DNA of 64,000 nucleotides from JACKII01 sp041687435 (lineage in GTDB: Bacteria > Pseudomonadota > Alphaproteobacteria > Bin95): assembly GCA_041687435.1 (NCBI GenBank), contig JAWLBX010000011.1, positions 1 to 64,000 on the forward strand, written 5' to 3'. The translations under genes and the position numbers were made by a program. Shown one piece after another: positions 18,100-26,017 of this stretch (position 1 is the stretch's first letter; each line of letters opens with the position of its first letter). Under the pieces are notes generated by a model. The model saw only the letters and a program-made list of their open reading frames with translations. It ran no database searches and was not told the origin of the DNA.

Positions 18100-19491
18100 A
18101 TGCGGGCAGCCCGTATTCCGCGCACCGCAGGGCTATTGGTTGCGGCGGCGATTCTGATGCTGGCAGGCGTGGCGGCGGGCCAACCCACGGGGACGGGTGC
18201 GGCAACCCCCATCCCCGCACCGGCACCCACCATACCGCAGGCGATCACGCTCGCACCGGGAGATTCTGTGGTGATGACCACCGATTTCCCGATCGCCAAC
18301 ATTATCGTGGGGGCTGAGGCGGTGGCCACGGCAGTACCGCTCTCGCGCAACAGTTTCGTCGTGCAAACCCGTGCACCAGGCCGCACGGCGATCATCGTTC
18401 TGGATGAAGAACAGACCCGCCGACAGCACCTGAACATCACCGTGCGCGACGATTTTCCGGGTCTTTCGGACATCCTCAACGGGCTCGATCGTGGCAATCG
18501 GATCGAGGTGACGAATGTCAACGGCCGCGTGCTGCTGCGCGGACAGGTCCGCAGTGAGGCACAGCGGCACAAGGCGCTGGATGTCGCGCAAAGCTATGGC
18601 ACCGCTCCGGTAATCGATTCCCTGCGCGTGATCGATCCACGCCAGGTGATGCTGCGGGTCAACATCCTGGAATTATCCCGCACGGGCGGCAAGGATCTGG
18701 GAATATCGGCTTTCGGGTCGGCACAGGCTTTCCAGACGACGAACGGCACCCCGTTTGCTGAGGTCACGGGCGCGATACAGATAACATCGGCATTGCTGGG
18801 CGACTTCGACGTGGATTTCATCCTGCAGGCGCTGGAGGCGAAGGGGCTGGCCAAGCGGCTGGCCAACCCCACGCTGGTGACCGTGAACGGGCAGGAAGCC
18901 AATTTCGTCGTGGGTGGCGAGGTTCCGATCGTCGCGCCGATTACGGACGCGGCCGGCAGGACAATTGGCCAGACCCAAACCGATTACCGCGAATTCGGCG
19001 TGAAGCTGAACTTCACCCCCTTCATCATGGATCGCGACACCGTTCGGCTGGTGATCACCCCCGAGGTCAGCCAGGTGGACTGGACCCGCCGTGTGGATGA
19101 AAACCCGGCCTTCGTGACCCGCCGCGTGACCACCACGGTGGAGTTGGAAAGCGGCAGCAGCTTCGTGATTGCGGGGCTGTTGCAACGCAACAGCACGCGG
19201 TCGATCAGTCAGTTCCCCTGGCTGGGTGACATCCCCATCCTCGGCGCGCTGTTTCGCTCTACCAGTTTCCAGAATGAGGAAACCGAGTTGGTGGTTATCG
19301 TCACCCCGGTTTTGGTGAACACGAAATCCCCACAGGTGCAACCTTATGATCCGCACGCGCGCAGCCCCGACCCGTCGGAGGCGGAGTTGTTCCTGCTGGG
19401 CCTGCTGGAAGACACCGACGCGCTGACCGAACGCTTCCGGGCGGGGGTGGGCGCCGGGGGGGCGTACGGCCATATCCTGCCGGGCGAGTGA
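18100..19491 (+). CDS. cpaC: Tad secretin CpaC/RcpA
   Basis: A 463-residue outer-membrane secretin. A signal peptide (about 1-28) is followed by the pilus-specific N-terminal domain (LAPGDSVVMTTDFPIANI), a BON/N1-like domain (IEVTNVNGRVLLRGQV) and the secretin domain. The latter includes VVGGEVPIVAP, the beta-strand segment REFGVKLNFTPF and the signature FVIAGLLQRN with FPWLGDIPILGALFRS. It forms the pilus exit channel with CpaB and TadD. It starts 2 bp after the tadD stop. The two head-bearing pilins converge on its 3' end. Confidence 0.95.
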   Translation: MRAARIPRTAGLLVAAAILMLAGVAAGQPTGTGAATPIPAPAPTIPQAITLAPGDSVVMTTDFPIANIIVGAEAVATAVPLSRNSFVVQTRAPGRTAIIVLDEEQTRRQHLNITVRDDFPGLSDILNGLDRGNRIEVTNVNGRVLLRGQVRSEAQRHKALDVAQSYGTAPVIDSLRVIDPRQVMLRVNILELSRTGGKDLGISAFGSAQAFQTTNGTPFAEVTGAIQITSALLGDFDVDFILQALEAKGLAKRLANPTLVTVNGQEANFVVGGEVPIVAPITDAAGRTIGQTQTDYREFGVKLNFTPFIMDRDTVRLVITPEVSQVDWTRRVDENPAFVTRRVTTTVELESGSSFVIAGLLQRNSTRSISQFPWLGDIPILGALFRSTSFQNEETELVVIVTPVLVNTKSPQVQPYDPHARSPDPSEAELFLLGLLEDTDALTERFRAGVGAGGAYGHILPGE

Positions 19492-19522
19492 CCGGCCCGG
19501 AAATCAGGTAAGCGGGGGTTCG

Positions 19523-19960
19523 TCACTCGACACGCGGCAACCGGACGTCGAGCGCGGGCAGCCCGCGGGTGTCGAGTACCTCTTGCACAATGCGGACATG
19601 GTCGCGGACCCAGGGCACATCCTGTCTGGCCGCGCGCATAACCCAGCGTGCATGCTCTTGCTGGACGGCCCTGCCATTCAGCGCGAGATAGGTATCGAAC
19701 TTCTGCCGCACTTGGTCAGGGCCTGTCACCTCCATCGCGGCCACGAGCGCGTCGAAGCCCATGGAGCCGGGTGCATCGGCCCCTCCGTTGGCGGCTTCGG
19801 ACACCTCGTCCGTCAGCGTGCCGAACAGCTTGGCAATATCACCGCCAAGGGCGAATACCGTGCCGGCCACTACCACCGCGATACCTGCCGCGATCAACGC
19901 GTATTCGATGGGCGTCGCGCCGCGGTCATTGCCGCGAAAGAACGGATGCGGGTTCGGCAA
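19523..19960 (-). CDS. Flp-type pilin with long C-terminal extension
   Basis: A 145-residue protein starting with TTG (GAGGGAG upstream). The leader ends at Gly14 (NDRG) and the mature part begins ATPIEYALIAAGIAVVVAG with Glu at mature position 5, exactly as in Flp. After the pilin helix and a KLFGTLTDEVSEAANGG segment there is an additional region of about 80 residues (GFDALVAAMEVTG to LDVRLPRVE), mostly helical in character and unlike any domain I know. It may be a minor or tip pilin with a functional head. It is 33 bp downstream of another modified pilin and likely co-transcribed. Confidence 0.85.
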   Translation of the reverse strand: MPNPHPFFRGNDRGATPIEYALIAAGIAVVVAGTVFALGGDIAKLFGTLTDEVSEAANGGADAPGSMGFDALVAAMEVTGPDQVRQKFDTYLALNGRAVQQEHARWVMRAARQDVPWVRDHVRIVQEVLDTRGLPALDVRLPRVE

Positions 19961-19993
19961 AGGTCCGGCTCCCTCAGGTTGTCCCGGCGCTGG

Positions 19994-20705
19994 TCAATGG
20001 TCCGCCCGGACCTCGACATTGCCGATCAATAACGATTCATCCGATTGCGGCTGATCCAGCGTCGTGCCGAAACCGAGGGTCAGCGTTTCGCCCGGATCCT
20101 CCACTGCGACGCTGACCCTGTAAGAATAGTCGGTCCCGCGTGAGGGGCTGCTCCAGCTGCCGGCCTGCACGGTGGAAGTCAGCGCCGCGCTGGCGGTGAT
20201 TCCAGGGCTGGGCGTGAAGGTCAACTCCGGTTCGCCGCCGCTCCAACGGAAGGTGCCGATGCCGATTTGGGCGCCATTGACGAAGATCCGTGCTTCTTCG
20301 TTGTCCCAACTATCCACGAAAGCCATGTCGAAGCCGATCTCCGCGCGACTGGCTCCTGCGGGGATATCGAAGCTGCGGCTGACGGTTTCCCGCCCGCCGT
20401 TTTTCGTTGCGAGCCAGACTCAATCCGGTGCCGATCTGTTCCAGCGTGCGCAACACGCCCCCGGTCCAGCCCTCGCGCCCGTCGGCAAAGTTGTTGCGCG
20501 CGACAACGCGCATCTCCCCCGTGCCCCCGTCCGGCGCGGTAGGCAGCATAGTGCTTGTGCGGTTGAATAGCGTGGCGAGTTCGCCGCCAAGCAGGAAAAC
20601 CGCCGCCGCGATCGCCACGCCGACACCCGCTGCGATCAACCCGTACTCGAGGGCCGTCGCGCCGCGGTTCGCTGTCAGAAACGCGTTACTCTTCATTCGC
20701 GCCAT
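19994..20705 (-). pseudogene. Flp-type pilin fused to a beta-sandwich-like domain, split by a frameshift
   Basis: The first frame (start 20705) encodes a leader ending at Gly15 (TANRG), mature ATALEYGLIAAGVGVAI with Glu at position 5, and a linker leading to GWTGGVLRTLEQIGTGLSLARN. It then leaves the expected frame. The continuation lies in another frame down to 19994 and encodes RETVSRSFDIPAGAS, FDMAFVDSWDNEEARIFVNG and LGFGTTLDQPQSDESLLIGNVEV, which resembles jelly-roll surface domains of alphaproteobacterial secreted proteins. Removing one base from the T5 run at 20400-20404 (A5 in the gene) gives one 236-residue protein. It could be a sequencing error, a true mutation or a phase-variable switch. 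Confidence 0.75.
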
Positions 20706-20810
20706 CGGCTTTATCCGTTGCCCTGCCTTAATGCTGGCTATAGTTCAATCATAAGCTGAATGCAGCGCCGGATAAAGCCGCCAATGGACGCCGGGGCCAC
20801 GATGCGACCG

Positions 20811-21731
20811 TCAAGCCGGCTGGACCGCAATCCGATCCAGCACCGCCGCCACATCTGCCGCCACCGGCAATGCCGTCTGCGCGCCGAAGCCGGTGCAAGC
20901 GAGGCCGGCGGCGGCACTGGCGAAGCCTAGCGCGTCCGGCAGGGCCTTGCCCTCTGCAAAGGCCGCGGCCATGGCGCCAGCAAAGGCGTCGCCCGCGCCG
21001 GTGGTGTCGACGATTGCAACCGGCAGCACCGAAGCCCGCCACGCCTTGCCTGCCGCCGTCACTGCGACCGCGCCATCGCCGCCCAGGGTAGCGATGACGT
21101 TTGCCTGCAAGCGCGCCGCCAGCGCCCGTGCCAGGGCGAGGAAGCCGCCTTCCGCCGCAACGCCGGCCTGCCGGGCCAGCGCCGCCGCTTCCAACTCGTT
21201 CACGATCCAGTAGTCGACCGCGCCCCAGGCCGCTTCCGGCAATTCGCCGAACGGCGCGAGGTTCAGCAGGGTCGCCGCACCCGCTGCCTTGGCCTTCTGC
21301 AGGGCCGCGGCGGTTTCCGCGAAAGGCACTTCCATTTGGCAAAGCAACACGTCCGCGGCCTTCAGGTCACCCAGTTGGTCCGCGCGCACTGCCCGGTTGG
21401 CGCCGCTGGCGACGACGATGGCGTTCTCGCCATCCTCCGCCACCATGACGGCGGCGAGGCCGGTGGGGCGCTCCGCGATGCGCACGTCGTGCGTGTCCAC
21501 TCCCGCAGTCTGCATCGCCTGCATCGGAAACGCTGCCATGGCATCGTCACCGACCGCGCCGACCATCCGGACCTTTGCCCCCAGCCTGGCCGCGGCGACG
21601 GCCTGGTTGCAGCCCTTGCCACCAGGTACGGCCTCATAGCCGGCAGTCAGCACGGTTTCGCCCGGCACTGGCAAATGGCCGACGCCCAGCGCGATATCGG
21701 TGTTGATCGAGCCGAAGACGACGACCGTCAT
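20811..21731 (-). CDS. rbsK: Ribokinase-like PfkB family sugar kinase
   Basis: A 306-residue PfkB-family kinase. The N-terminal signature VPGGKGCNQAVAAARLG and the C-terminal VDTTGAGDAFAGA, with its catalytic Asp, are both present. The GSINTDI start and overall length fit ribokinase, which makes ribose 5-phosphate from ribose. No ribose transporter or rbsD is nearby, so the natural substrate could be another sugar or nucleoside. ATG 21731 gives the expected N-terminus MTVVVFGSINTD; the longer frame has an unrelated N-terminus. Confidence 0.85.
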   Translation of the reverse strand: MTVVVFGSINTDIALGVGHLPVPGETVLTAGYEAVPGGKGCNQAVAAARLGAKVRMVGAVGDDAMAAFPMQAMQTAGVDTHDVRIAERPTGLAAVMVAEDGENAIVVASGANRAVRADQLGDLKAADVLLCQMEVPFAETAAALQKAKAAGAATLLNLAPFGELPEAAWGAVDYWIVNELEAAALARQAGVAAEGGFLALARALAARLQANVIATLGGDGAVAVTAAGKAWRASVLPVAIVDTTGAGDAFAGAMAAAFAEGKALPDALGFASAAAGLACTGFGAQTALPVAADVAAVLDRIAVQPA

Positions 21732-21753
21732 GGGTGCGGGGCCAAACTTGCGG

Positions 21754-22242
21754 TCAGCCGAGTTGTTCCAGCACCGCCTCCGCGCTGGAAACACCGTATT
21801 CGCCGGGCGGCTCCGCCCAGATGTTTTGAACGACATTGTTGTCGATCAGCATGACGTAGCGCTTGGAGCGGATGCCATAGCCGCGGGCGCTCATGTCGTT
21901 GGCAAGACCGATGGCGGTGGCGAACTCGGCAATGCCGTCGGACAGCATGGTGACCTTGCCGGGCGCGCCATGCGCCTCGCCCCAGGCCTTCATCACCGCG
22001 GCGTCGTTGACGCTGATGCAGGCGACCTCGTCCACGCCCTTGGCCTTGATCGCGTCGGCGTTCCGGACGAAGCCCGGCAGATGCTTGGCGGAGCAGGTGC
22101 GGGTGAAGGCGCCCGGCACGGCGAACAGCACCGCCTTCTTGCCGCCCAGCAGCTCGTGCGCGGGCTTCGCCTCCGGCCCGCCGCTTTCGCCGATAATGTA
22201 GAGATTGACGTTCGGGATGGTGTCGCCGGCTTGGATTGGCAT
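21754..22242 (-). CDS. Peroxiredoxin, Prx5 type
   Basis: A 162-residue thiol peroxidase with the redoxin domain. The peroxidatic Cys50 lies in VPGAFTRTCSAKHLPG (the usual Pro in FTPTCS is Arg here). The second cysteine is in VACISVND. The C-terminal segments RSKRYVMLIDNNVVQ and WAEPPGEYGVSSAEAVL are typical of the alphaproteobacterial Prx5 group. It reduces hydrogen peroxide and alkyl hydroperoxides in the cytosol. Its stop is 23 bp from the kinase start on the same strand. Confidence 0.93.
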   Translation of the reverse strand: MPIQAGDTIPNVNLYIIGESGGPEAKPAHELLGGKKAVLFAVPGAFTRTCSAKHLPGFVRNADAIKAKGVDEVACISVNDAAVMKAWGEAHGAPGKVTMLSDGIAEFATAIGLANDMSARGYGIRSKRYVMLIDNNVVQNIWAEPPGEYGVSSAEAVLEQLG

Positions 22243-22329
22243 GGCGGTGCTCCGTCACTTTCGCATAGGGAAATTGCAGGCTGGCCATTCAAGCCGAGCC
22301 GGGCGCTGGCGTCCAGCCCCGCACCGGCC

Positions 22330-22488
22330 TCACATCGGCAGGTGCAGCACCAGGGTTATCCAGGCCAATGCCAGCCCGGCGGCTGCGCCGAGCCAGGTGC
22401 GCGCGCCGTTGGTGTCGAGCCAGCGGCGCGCCGGCTTTCCCGTGAACCGACTGGATTGTTTCGTAGAATTCGATCCTTTCGCACACAT
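22330..22488 (-). CDS. Small membrane protein, 52 residues
   Basis: A short frame with a strong ribosome binding site (GGAGGT, seven bases before ATG 22488). The protein begins MCAKGSNSTKQSS, has a basic stretch with ARRWLDTNGARTW, and ends in one hydrophobic segment (GAAAGLALAWITLVLHLP). A cytosolic basic N-terminus and a single C-terminal membrane span fit a tail-anchored or bitopic small protein. I do not recognise a family. The other two frames over these bases are Arg/Gly-rich and look like shadows. It lies between the peroxiredoxin and DUF1674 genes on the same strand. Confidence 0.65.
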   Translation of the reverse strand: MCAKGSNSTKQSSRFTGKPARRWLDTNGARTWLGAAAGLALAWITLVLHLPM

Positions 22489-22649
22489 CGTTCTGACCTC
22501 CGTCCACGGCCGCCCTGCCTGATGCAGGGCCCGGCCGGCCGGCTAACCGGCATGGCTCGAATGTAGGCGCGATGCAGCGATACGCATGTAAACTGGTTCA
22601 CAGGGTTTTGAGATTTTCCTGACAGATCAGCGTCTGGAACTCAATGGCG

Positions 22650-22811
22650 CTAAAAATCAATACAGCGACCGTTGATTTCCCAGTCGCCATAGCGGGTCGG
22701 GTCCGGCTTGTTCGGGTCTTCGCCGGCAGGCGGCGGCTGCTTTTGCGGCCCCGGGTCCTTGTAGACGGTCGGGGCGGGTTTTTCCGTCGGCTGTTCGGGC
22801 TTGTCGCTCAT
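22650..22811 (-). CDS. DUF1674 / SdhAF4-like small protein
   Basis: A 53-residue, Pro/Lys-rich protein ending PTRYGDWEINGRCIDF. This C-terminus is the DUF1674 signature shared with eukaryotic SDHAF4, which binds flavinated SdhA and assists succinate dehydrogenase assembly. A role in SDH assembly is inferred from that homology; no sdh genes are in the window. ATG 22811 begins MSDKPEQPTEKP. It is divergent from htpX, with 149 bp between. Confidence 0.88.
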   Translation of the reverse strand: MSDKPEQPTEKPAPTVYKDPGPQKQPPPAGEDPNKPDPTRYGDWEINGRCIDF

Positions 22812-22960
22812 GGCGCGGCACCTCTGGCGTTGCGGGTTGTGCGGGTTGTCGGCTTTGCCATATAGCGCAGCGATGCCGGCCTGCCACCCGCTTGATTCGC
22901 CGCTGCCCGCCCACCACTTCCATAGCGCTTGAGTTCCACCCTGGGGAGATGGCCGCACCG

Positions 22961-23848
22961 ATGGCCCGTACCTATCTGCTGCTGGCGGCAATGACCGCCG
23001 TATTCCTGGCTGCCGGCTGGCTGATGGGCGGCCAGGGCGGAATGCTGATTGCGCTGGTGATCGCGCTGGCCACCAACGCGTTCGCCTATTGGAATTCGGA
23101 CAAGGTCGTCCTGCGCATGTACAATGCGCGGGAGGTGAGCCGGGCTGAAGCCCCCGGCCTCTATGACATGATCGAGCAGTTGGCCGCCCGTGCCGACCTG
23201 CCCATGCCCAAGGTCTATATCATCGACGAGGACCAGCCGAACGCCTTCGCCACCGGCCGCAATCCGGAAAACGCCGCGGTTGCCGCCACCACCGGCCTGC
23301 TGCACCGCCTGAGCCAGGACGAAGTTGCCGGTGTGATGGCGCACGAACTGGCGCATATCAAAAACCGCGACACGCTGGTGATGACCGTAACGGCTACCGT
23401 GGCCGGCGCGGTCGGCATCCTGGCCAACATCGCCTCGTTCCAGATGCTGTTCGGCGACAGCCGGAATAATCCGCTGGGTATTGTCGGGGTCATCGCCACC
23501 ATGATCCTGGCGCCGTTGGCGGCCACCATGGTACAGATGGCAATCAGCCGCGCCCGCGAGTACGAGGCCGATGCGCTGGGTGCGCAGATATGCGGCGAAC
23601 CCTTGTGGCTCGCCAATGCACTGGCCGGCCTGAGCCGCGGCGCGGCGCAAATCGACAACCATCGGGCGGAGCGGAACCCGGCCAGCGCGCATCTGTTCAT
23701 CGTAAATCCGTTGCACGCGCACGCCATTGATGGTTTGTTCGCCACCCATCCGCCGATGGAGGAGCGAATCCGCCGGTTGCAGGCCATGGCCGGTGGCCGG
23801 CGCGGCAGCTTTGCGAGCCGTGGGCGCACCGCCGGTCCCTGGGGCTGA
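22961..23848 (+). CDS. htpX: Membrane protease HtpX
   Basis: A 295-residue M48 zinc metalloprotease of the inner membrane that degrades misfolded membrane proteins. The zinc motif HELAH is at residues 128-132, and the third ligand lies in AREYEADALGA. Two N-terminal membrane helices (about 5-45) and two central hydrophobic segments are visible. I chose ATG 22961 (MARTYLLLAAMTA, GGGGAG upstream); ATG 22949 sits too close to that site. Normal length. Confidence 0.94.
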   Translation: MARTYLLLAAMTAVFLAAGWLMGGQGGMLIALVIALATNAFAYWNSDKVVLRMYNAREVSRAEAPGLYDMIEQLAARADLPMPKVYIIDEDQPNAFATGRNPENAAVAATTGLLHRLSQDEVAGVMAHELAHIKNRDTLVMTVTATVAGAVGILANIASFQMLFGDSRNNPLGIVGVIATMILAPLAATMVQMAISRAREYEADALGAQICGEPLWLANALAGLSRGAAQIDNHRAERNPASAHLFIVNPLHAHAIDGLFATHPPMEERIRRLQAMAGGRRGSFASRGRTAGPWG

Positions 23849-23894
23849 GAGCACATGGCTCGCGCGGTCATCTTTAAAGAATTACGGATTCATC

Positions 23895-25277
23895 ATGTCT
23901 GACGAGCGGCCGATCCGGCCCTCCGCCCGTGGCGGCCCGCGCCGCCCTGCAAGCACTGTCCCCGCCCACCGCCCGGCGGCGCCGACACCGCAGCCATCGC
24001 CACGGCTGGCCGCCCAAAGCGTGCTGCACCAGGTGCTGGACCGCCGCCGCCCGCTGGAAGAAGCGATTGCGGAGGAGCCGGCCTGGACCAAGATCCACGG
24101 CCGCGACCGCGCCTTTGCCCGCCTGCTGGTAACCACCGTGCTACGCCGGCTTGGCCAGATCGATGACGCCATCGGCCGCTTTGTCCAGCGCGTGCCGGAA
24201 GGCCGCGACGCCTACATCCGGCAGGTCCTGCGCCTGGCCGTCGCCCAATTGCTGTTCCTGGATACGCCACCGCACGCCGCGGTGGACCAGGCCACGCGCA
24301 TGACCCGCGGCCCCGGCATGAAGTCGATGGTCAACGCCGTGCTGCGCCGGCTGGTGGAAGCACGCGCCACGCTGTTCCGCGAGCAGGATGCCGAGCGGCT
24401 CAACCTGCCGGATTGGCTCTGGCGCAGCTGGTGCGAGGCCTATGGCGAGGCCGCGACGCGCGCCATCGTCCGCGCCCAGATGCAGGATCCGCCGCTCGAT
24501 ATCACCCTGCGCAACGGCCAGAATGCGACCGTCTGGGCGGAACGGCTGGGCGGCAGGGTGCTGCCGACAGGCACGATCCGGCTGGCCAAGACCACGCATG
24601 TGCCCAGCCTCGACGGCTATGGCCAGGGCGTCTGGTGGGTGCAGGATGCCGCCGCCGCACTTCCCGCCCGCCTGATGGGCGATGTGGCAGGCAAGAGCAT
24701 TGTCGACCTGGCCGCCGCGCCGGGCGGCAAGACGCTGCAACTGGCCGCCGCCGGTGCGAACGTGATGGCCGTCGATCAGTCCCGCGAGCGGCTGGAGCGC
24801 CTGTTCGAAAACCTGGAGCGAACCAACCTTTCCGCCGATACCGATGTCGCCGATGGCCGCTACTGGCGGCCGCGCACGCCGGCGGATGCGGTGCTGCTGG
24901 ATGCGCCCTGCTCCACCACCGGCACCGCCCGCCGGCATCCGGACGTGATTTGGAACAAAACCCCTGCCGCCGTCGCCAGCCTGACCCAAACCCAGGACGC
25001 GCTGCTGAAAAATGCGGCCAACATGGTGAAACCGGGCGGCTTGCTGGTCTATGCCTGTTGCTCGCTGCAGCCGGAGGAAGGGCCGAAGCGGATCGAAGGC
25101 TTCCTGCGCCGGCATCCGAACTGGGCGCGCCTGCCGGTTGGCCGCGGCGAAATCCCCGGCGGCGCCGAATTCGTCACAGCGGATGGCGATTTGCGCACCC
25201 ATCCGGGCCATTGGGCGGGCCAGGGCGGCATCGACGGATTCTATGTCGCGCGCCTGATGCATGGCGGGTCTACCTAA
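23895..25277 (+). CDS. rsmB: RsmB/NOP-family rRNA cytosine-C5 methyltransferase
   Basis: A 460-residue protein with an N-terminal NusB-like RNA-binding domain (AAQSVLHQVLDRRRPLEEAI onwards) and a C-terminal class I SAM methyltransferase domain. Motif I is VDLAAAPGGKTLQLAA, motif IV LDAPCSTTGTARRHPD, and motif VI YACCSLQPEEG with the catalytic Cys. Expected to methylate C967 of 16S rRNA. ATG 23895 gives MSDERPIRPSARGG; the frame is open further upstream into htpX. It is followed by rpe on the same strand. Confidence 0.9.
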   Translation: MSDERPIRPSARGGPRRPASTVPAHRPAAPTPQPSPRLAAQSVLHQVLDRRRPLEEAIAEEPAWTKIHGRDRAFARLLVTTVLRRLGQIDDAIGRFVQRVPEGRDAYIRQVLRLAVAQLLFLDTPPHAAVDQATRMTRGPGMKSMVNAVLRRLVEARATLFREQDAERLNLPDWLWRSWCEAYGEAATRAIVRAQMQDPPLDITLRNGQNATVWAERLGGRVLPTGTIRLAKTTHVPSLDGYGQGVWWVQDAAAALPARLMGDVAGKSIVDLAAAPGGKTLQLAAAGANVMAVDQSRERLERLFENLERTNLSADTDVADGRYWRPRTPADAVLLDAPCSTTGTARRHPDVIWNKTPAAVASLTQTQDALLKNAANMVKPGGLLVYACCSLQPEEGPKRIEGFLRRHPNWARLPVGRGEIPGGAEFVTADGDLRTHPGHWAGQGGIDGFYVARLMHGGST

Positions 25278-25321
25278 GCAGCGCTTGAAGCGATGCGAGC
25301 CGCCTGCTACGCGAAGCTGCC

Positions 25322-25999
25322 ATGAGCCAGAAAAACCCCCTCTTCATTGCGCCCTCGATCCTCTCCGCCGACTTCGCCCGGTTGGGGGAGGAAGTGCGCG
25401 CGATCACGGAAGCCGGCGCCGACTTGGTGCACGTGGACGTGATGGACGGCCATTTCGTGCCGAACCTGACCATCGGCCCGGATGTGCTGAGGGCGCTGAA
25501 GCCGCATTCGCAGCTGCCGTTCGACGTGCACCTGATGATTTCACCGGTCGATCCCTACATTGACGCCTTCGTAAATGCGGGCGCCGACTATCTGACCGTG
25601 CATGTGGAGGCCGGGCCGCACGTCCACCGCTCGCTGCAAGCCGTGAAGGCGGCAGGCTGCAAGGCCGGCGTGACCCTGAATCCCGGCACGCCGGTGGAGA
25701 GCGTGCTGGGCGTGCTCAACCTCTGCGACCTGGTGCTGGTGATGAGCGTCAACCCGGGCTTCGGCGGGCAGTCCTTCATCGAAACGCAGCTAGAGAAAAT
25801 TGCCCGCCTGCGCGCTGCGATCGACGCTTCCGGCCGCCCGGTGCGGCTGGAGGTAGATGGCGGCGTCAAGCCATCGAACGCTGGCGACGTCTGGCGCGCC
25901 GGCGCCGATACCATTGTTGCTGGCTCTGCCGTGTTCGCCGGCGGGCCAACCCAATATGCCGCCAACATTCAGGCCATCCGCGACGCCTGCCGCGACTGA
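25322..25999 (+). CDS. rpe: Ribulose-phosphate 3-epimerase
   Basis: A 225-residue TIM-barrel enzyme that interconverts ribulose 5-phosphate and xylulose 5-phosphate in the pentose phosphate pathway. Signature segments are DVMDGHFVPNLTIGP, with metal-binding Asp and His, MSVNPGFGGQSFI and LEVDGGVKPSN. Length and motifs are standard. It lies 44 bp after rsmB and 18 bp before purH on the same strand. Confidence 0.97.
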   Translation: MSQKNPLFIAPSILSADFARLGEEVRAITEAGADLVHVDVMDGHFVPNLTIGPDVLRALKPHSQLPFDVHLMISPVDPYIDAFVNAGADYLTVHVEAGPHVHRSLQAVKAAGCKAGVTLNPGTPVESVLGVLNLCDLVLVMSVNPGFGGQSFIETQLEKIARLRAAIDASGRPVRLEVDGGVKPSNAGDVWRAGADTIVAGSAVFAGGPTQYAANIQAIRDACRD

Positions 26000-26017
26000 C
26001 AGCGAAAGCAAGAAACC

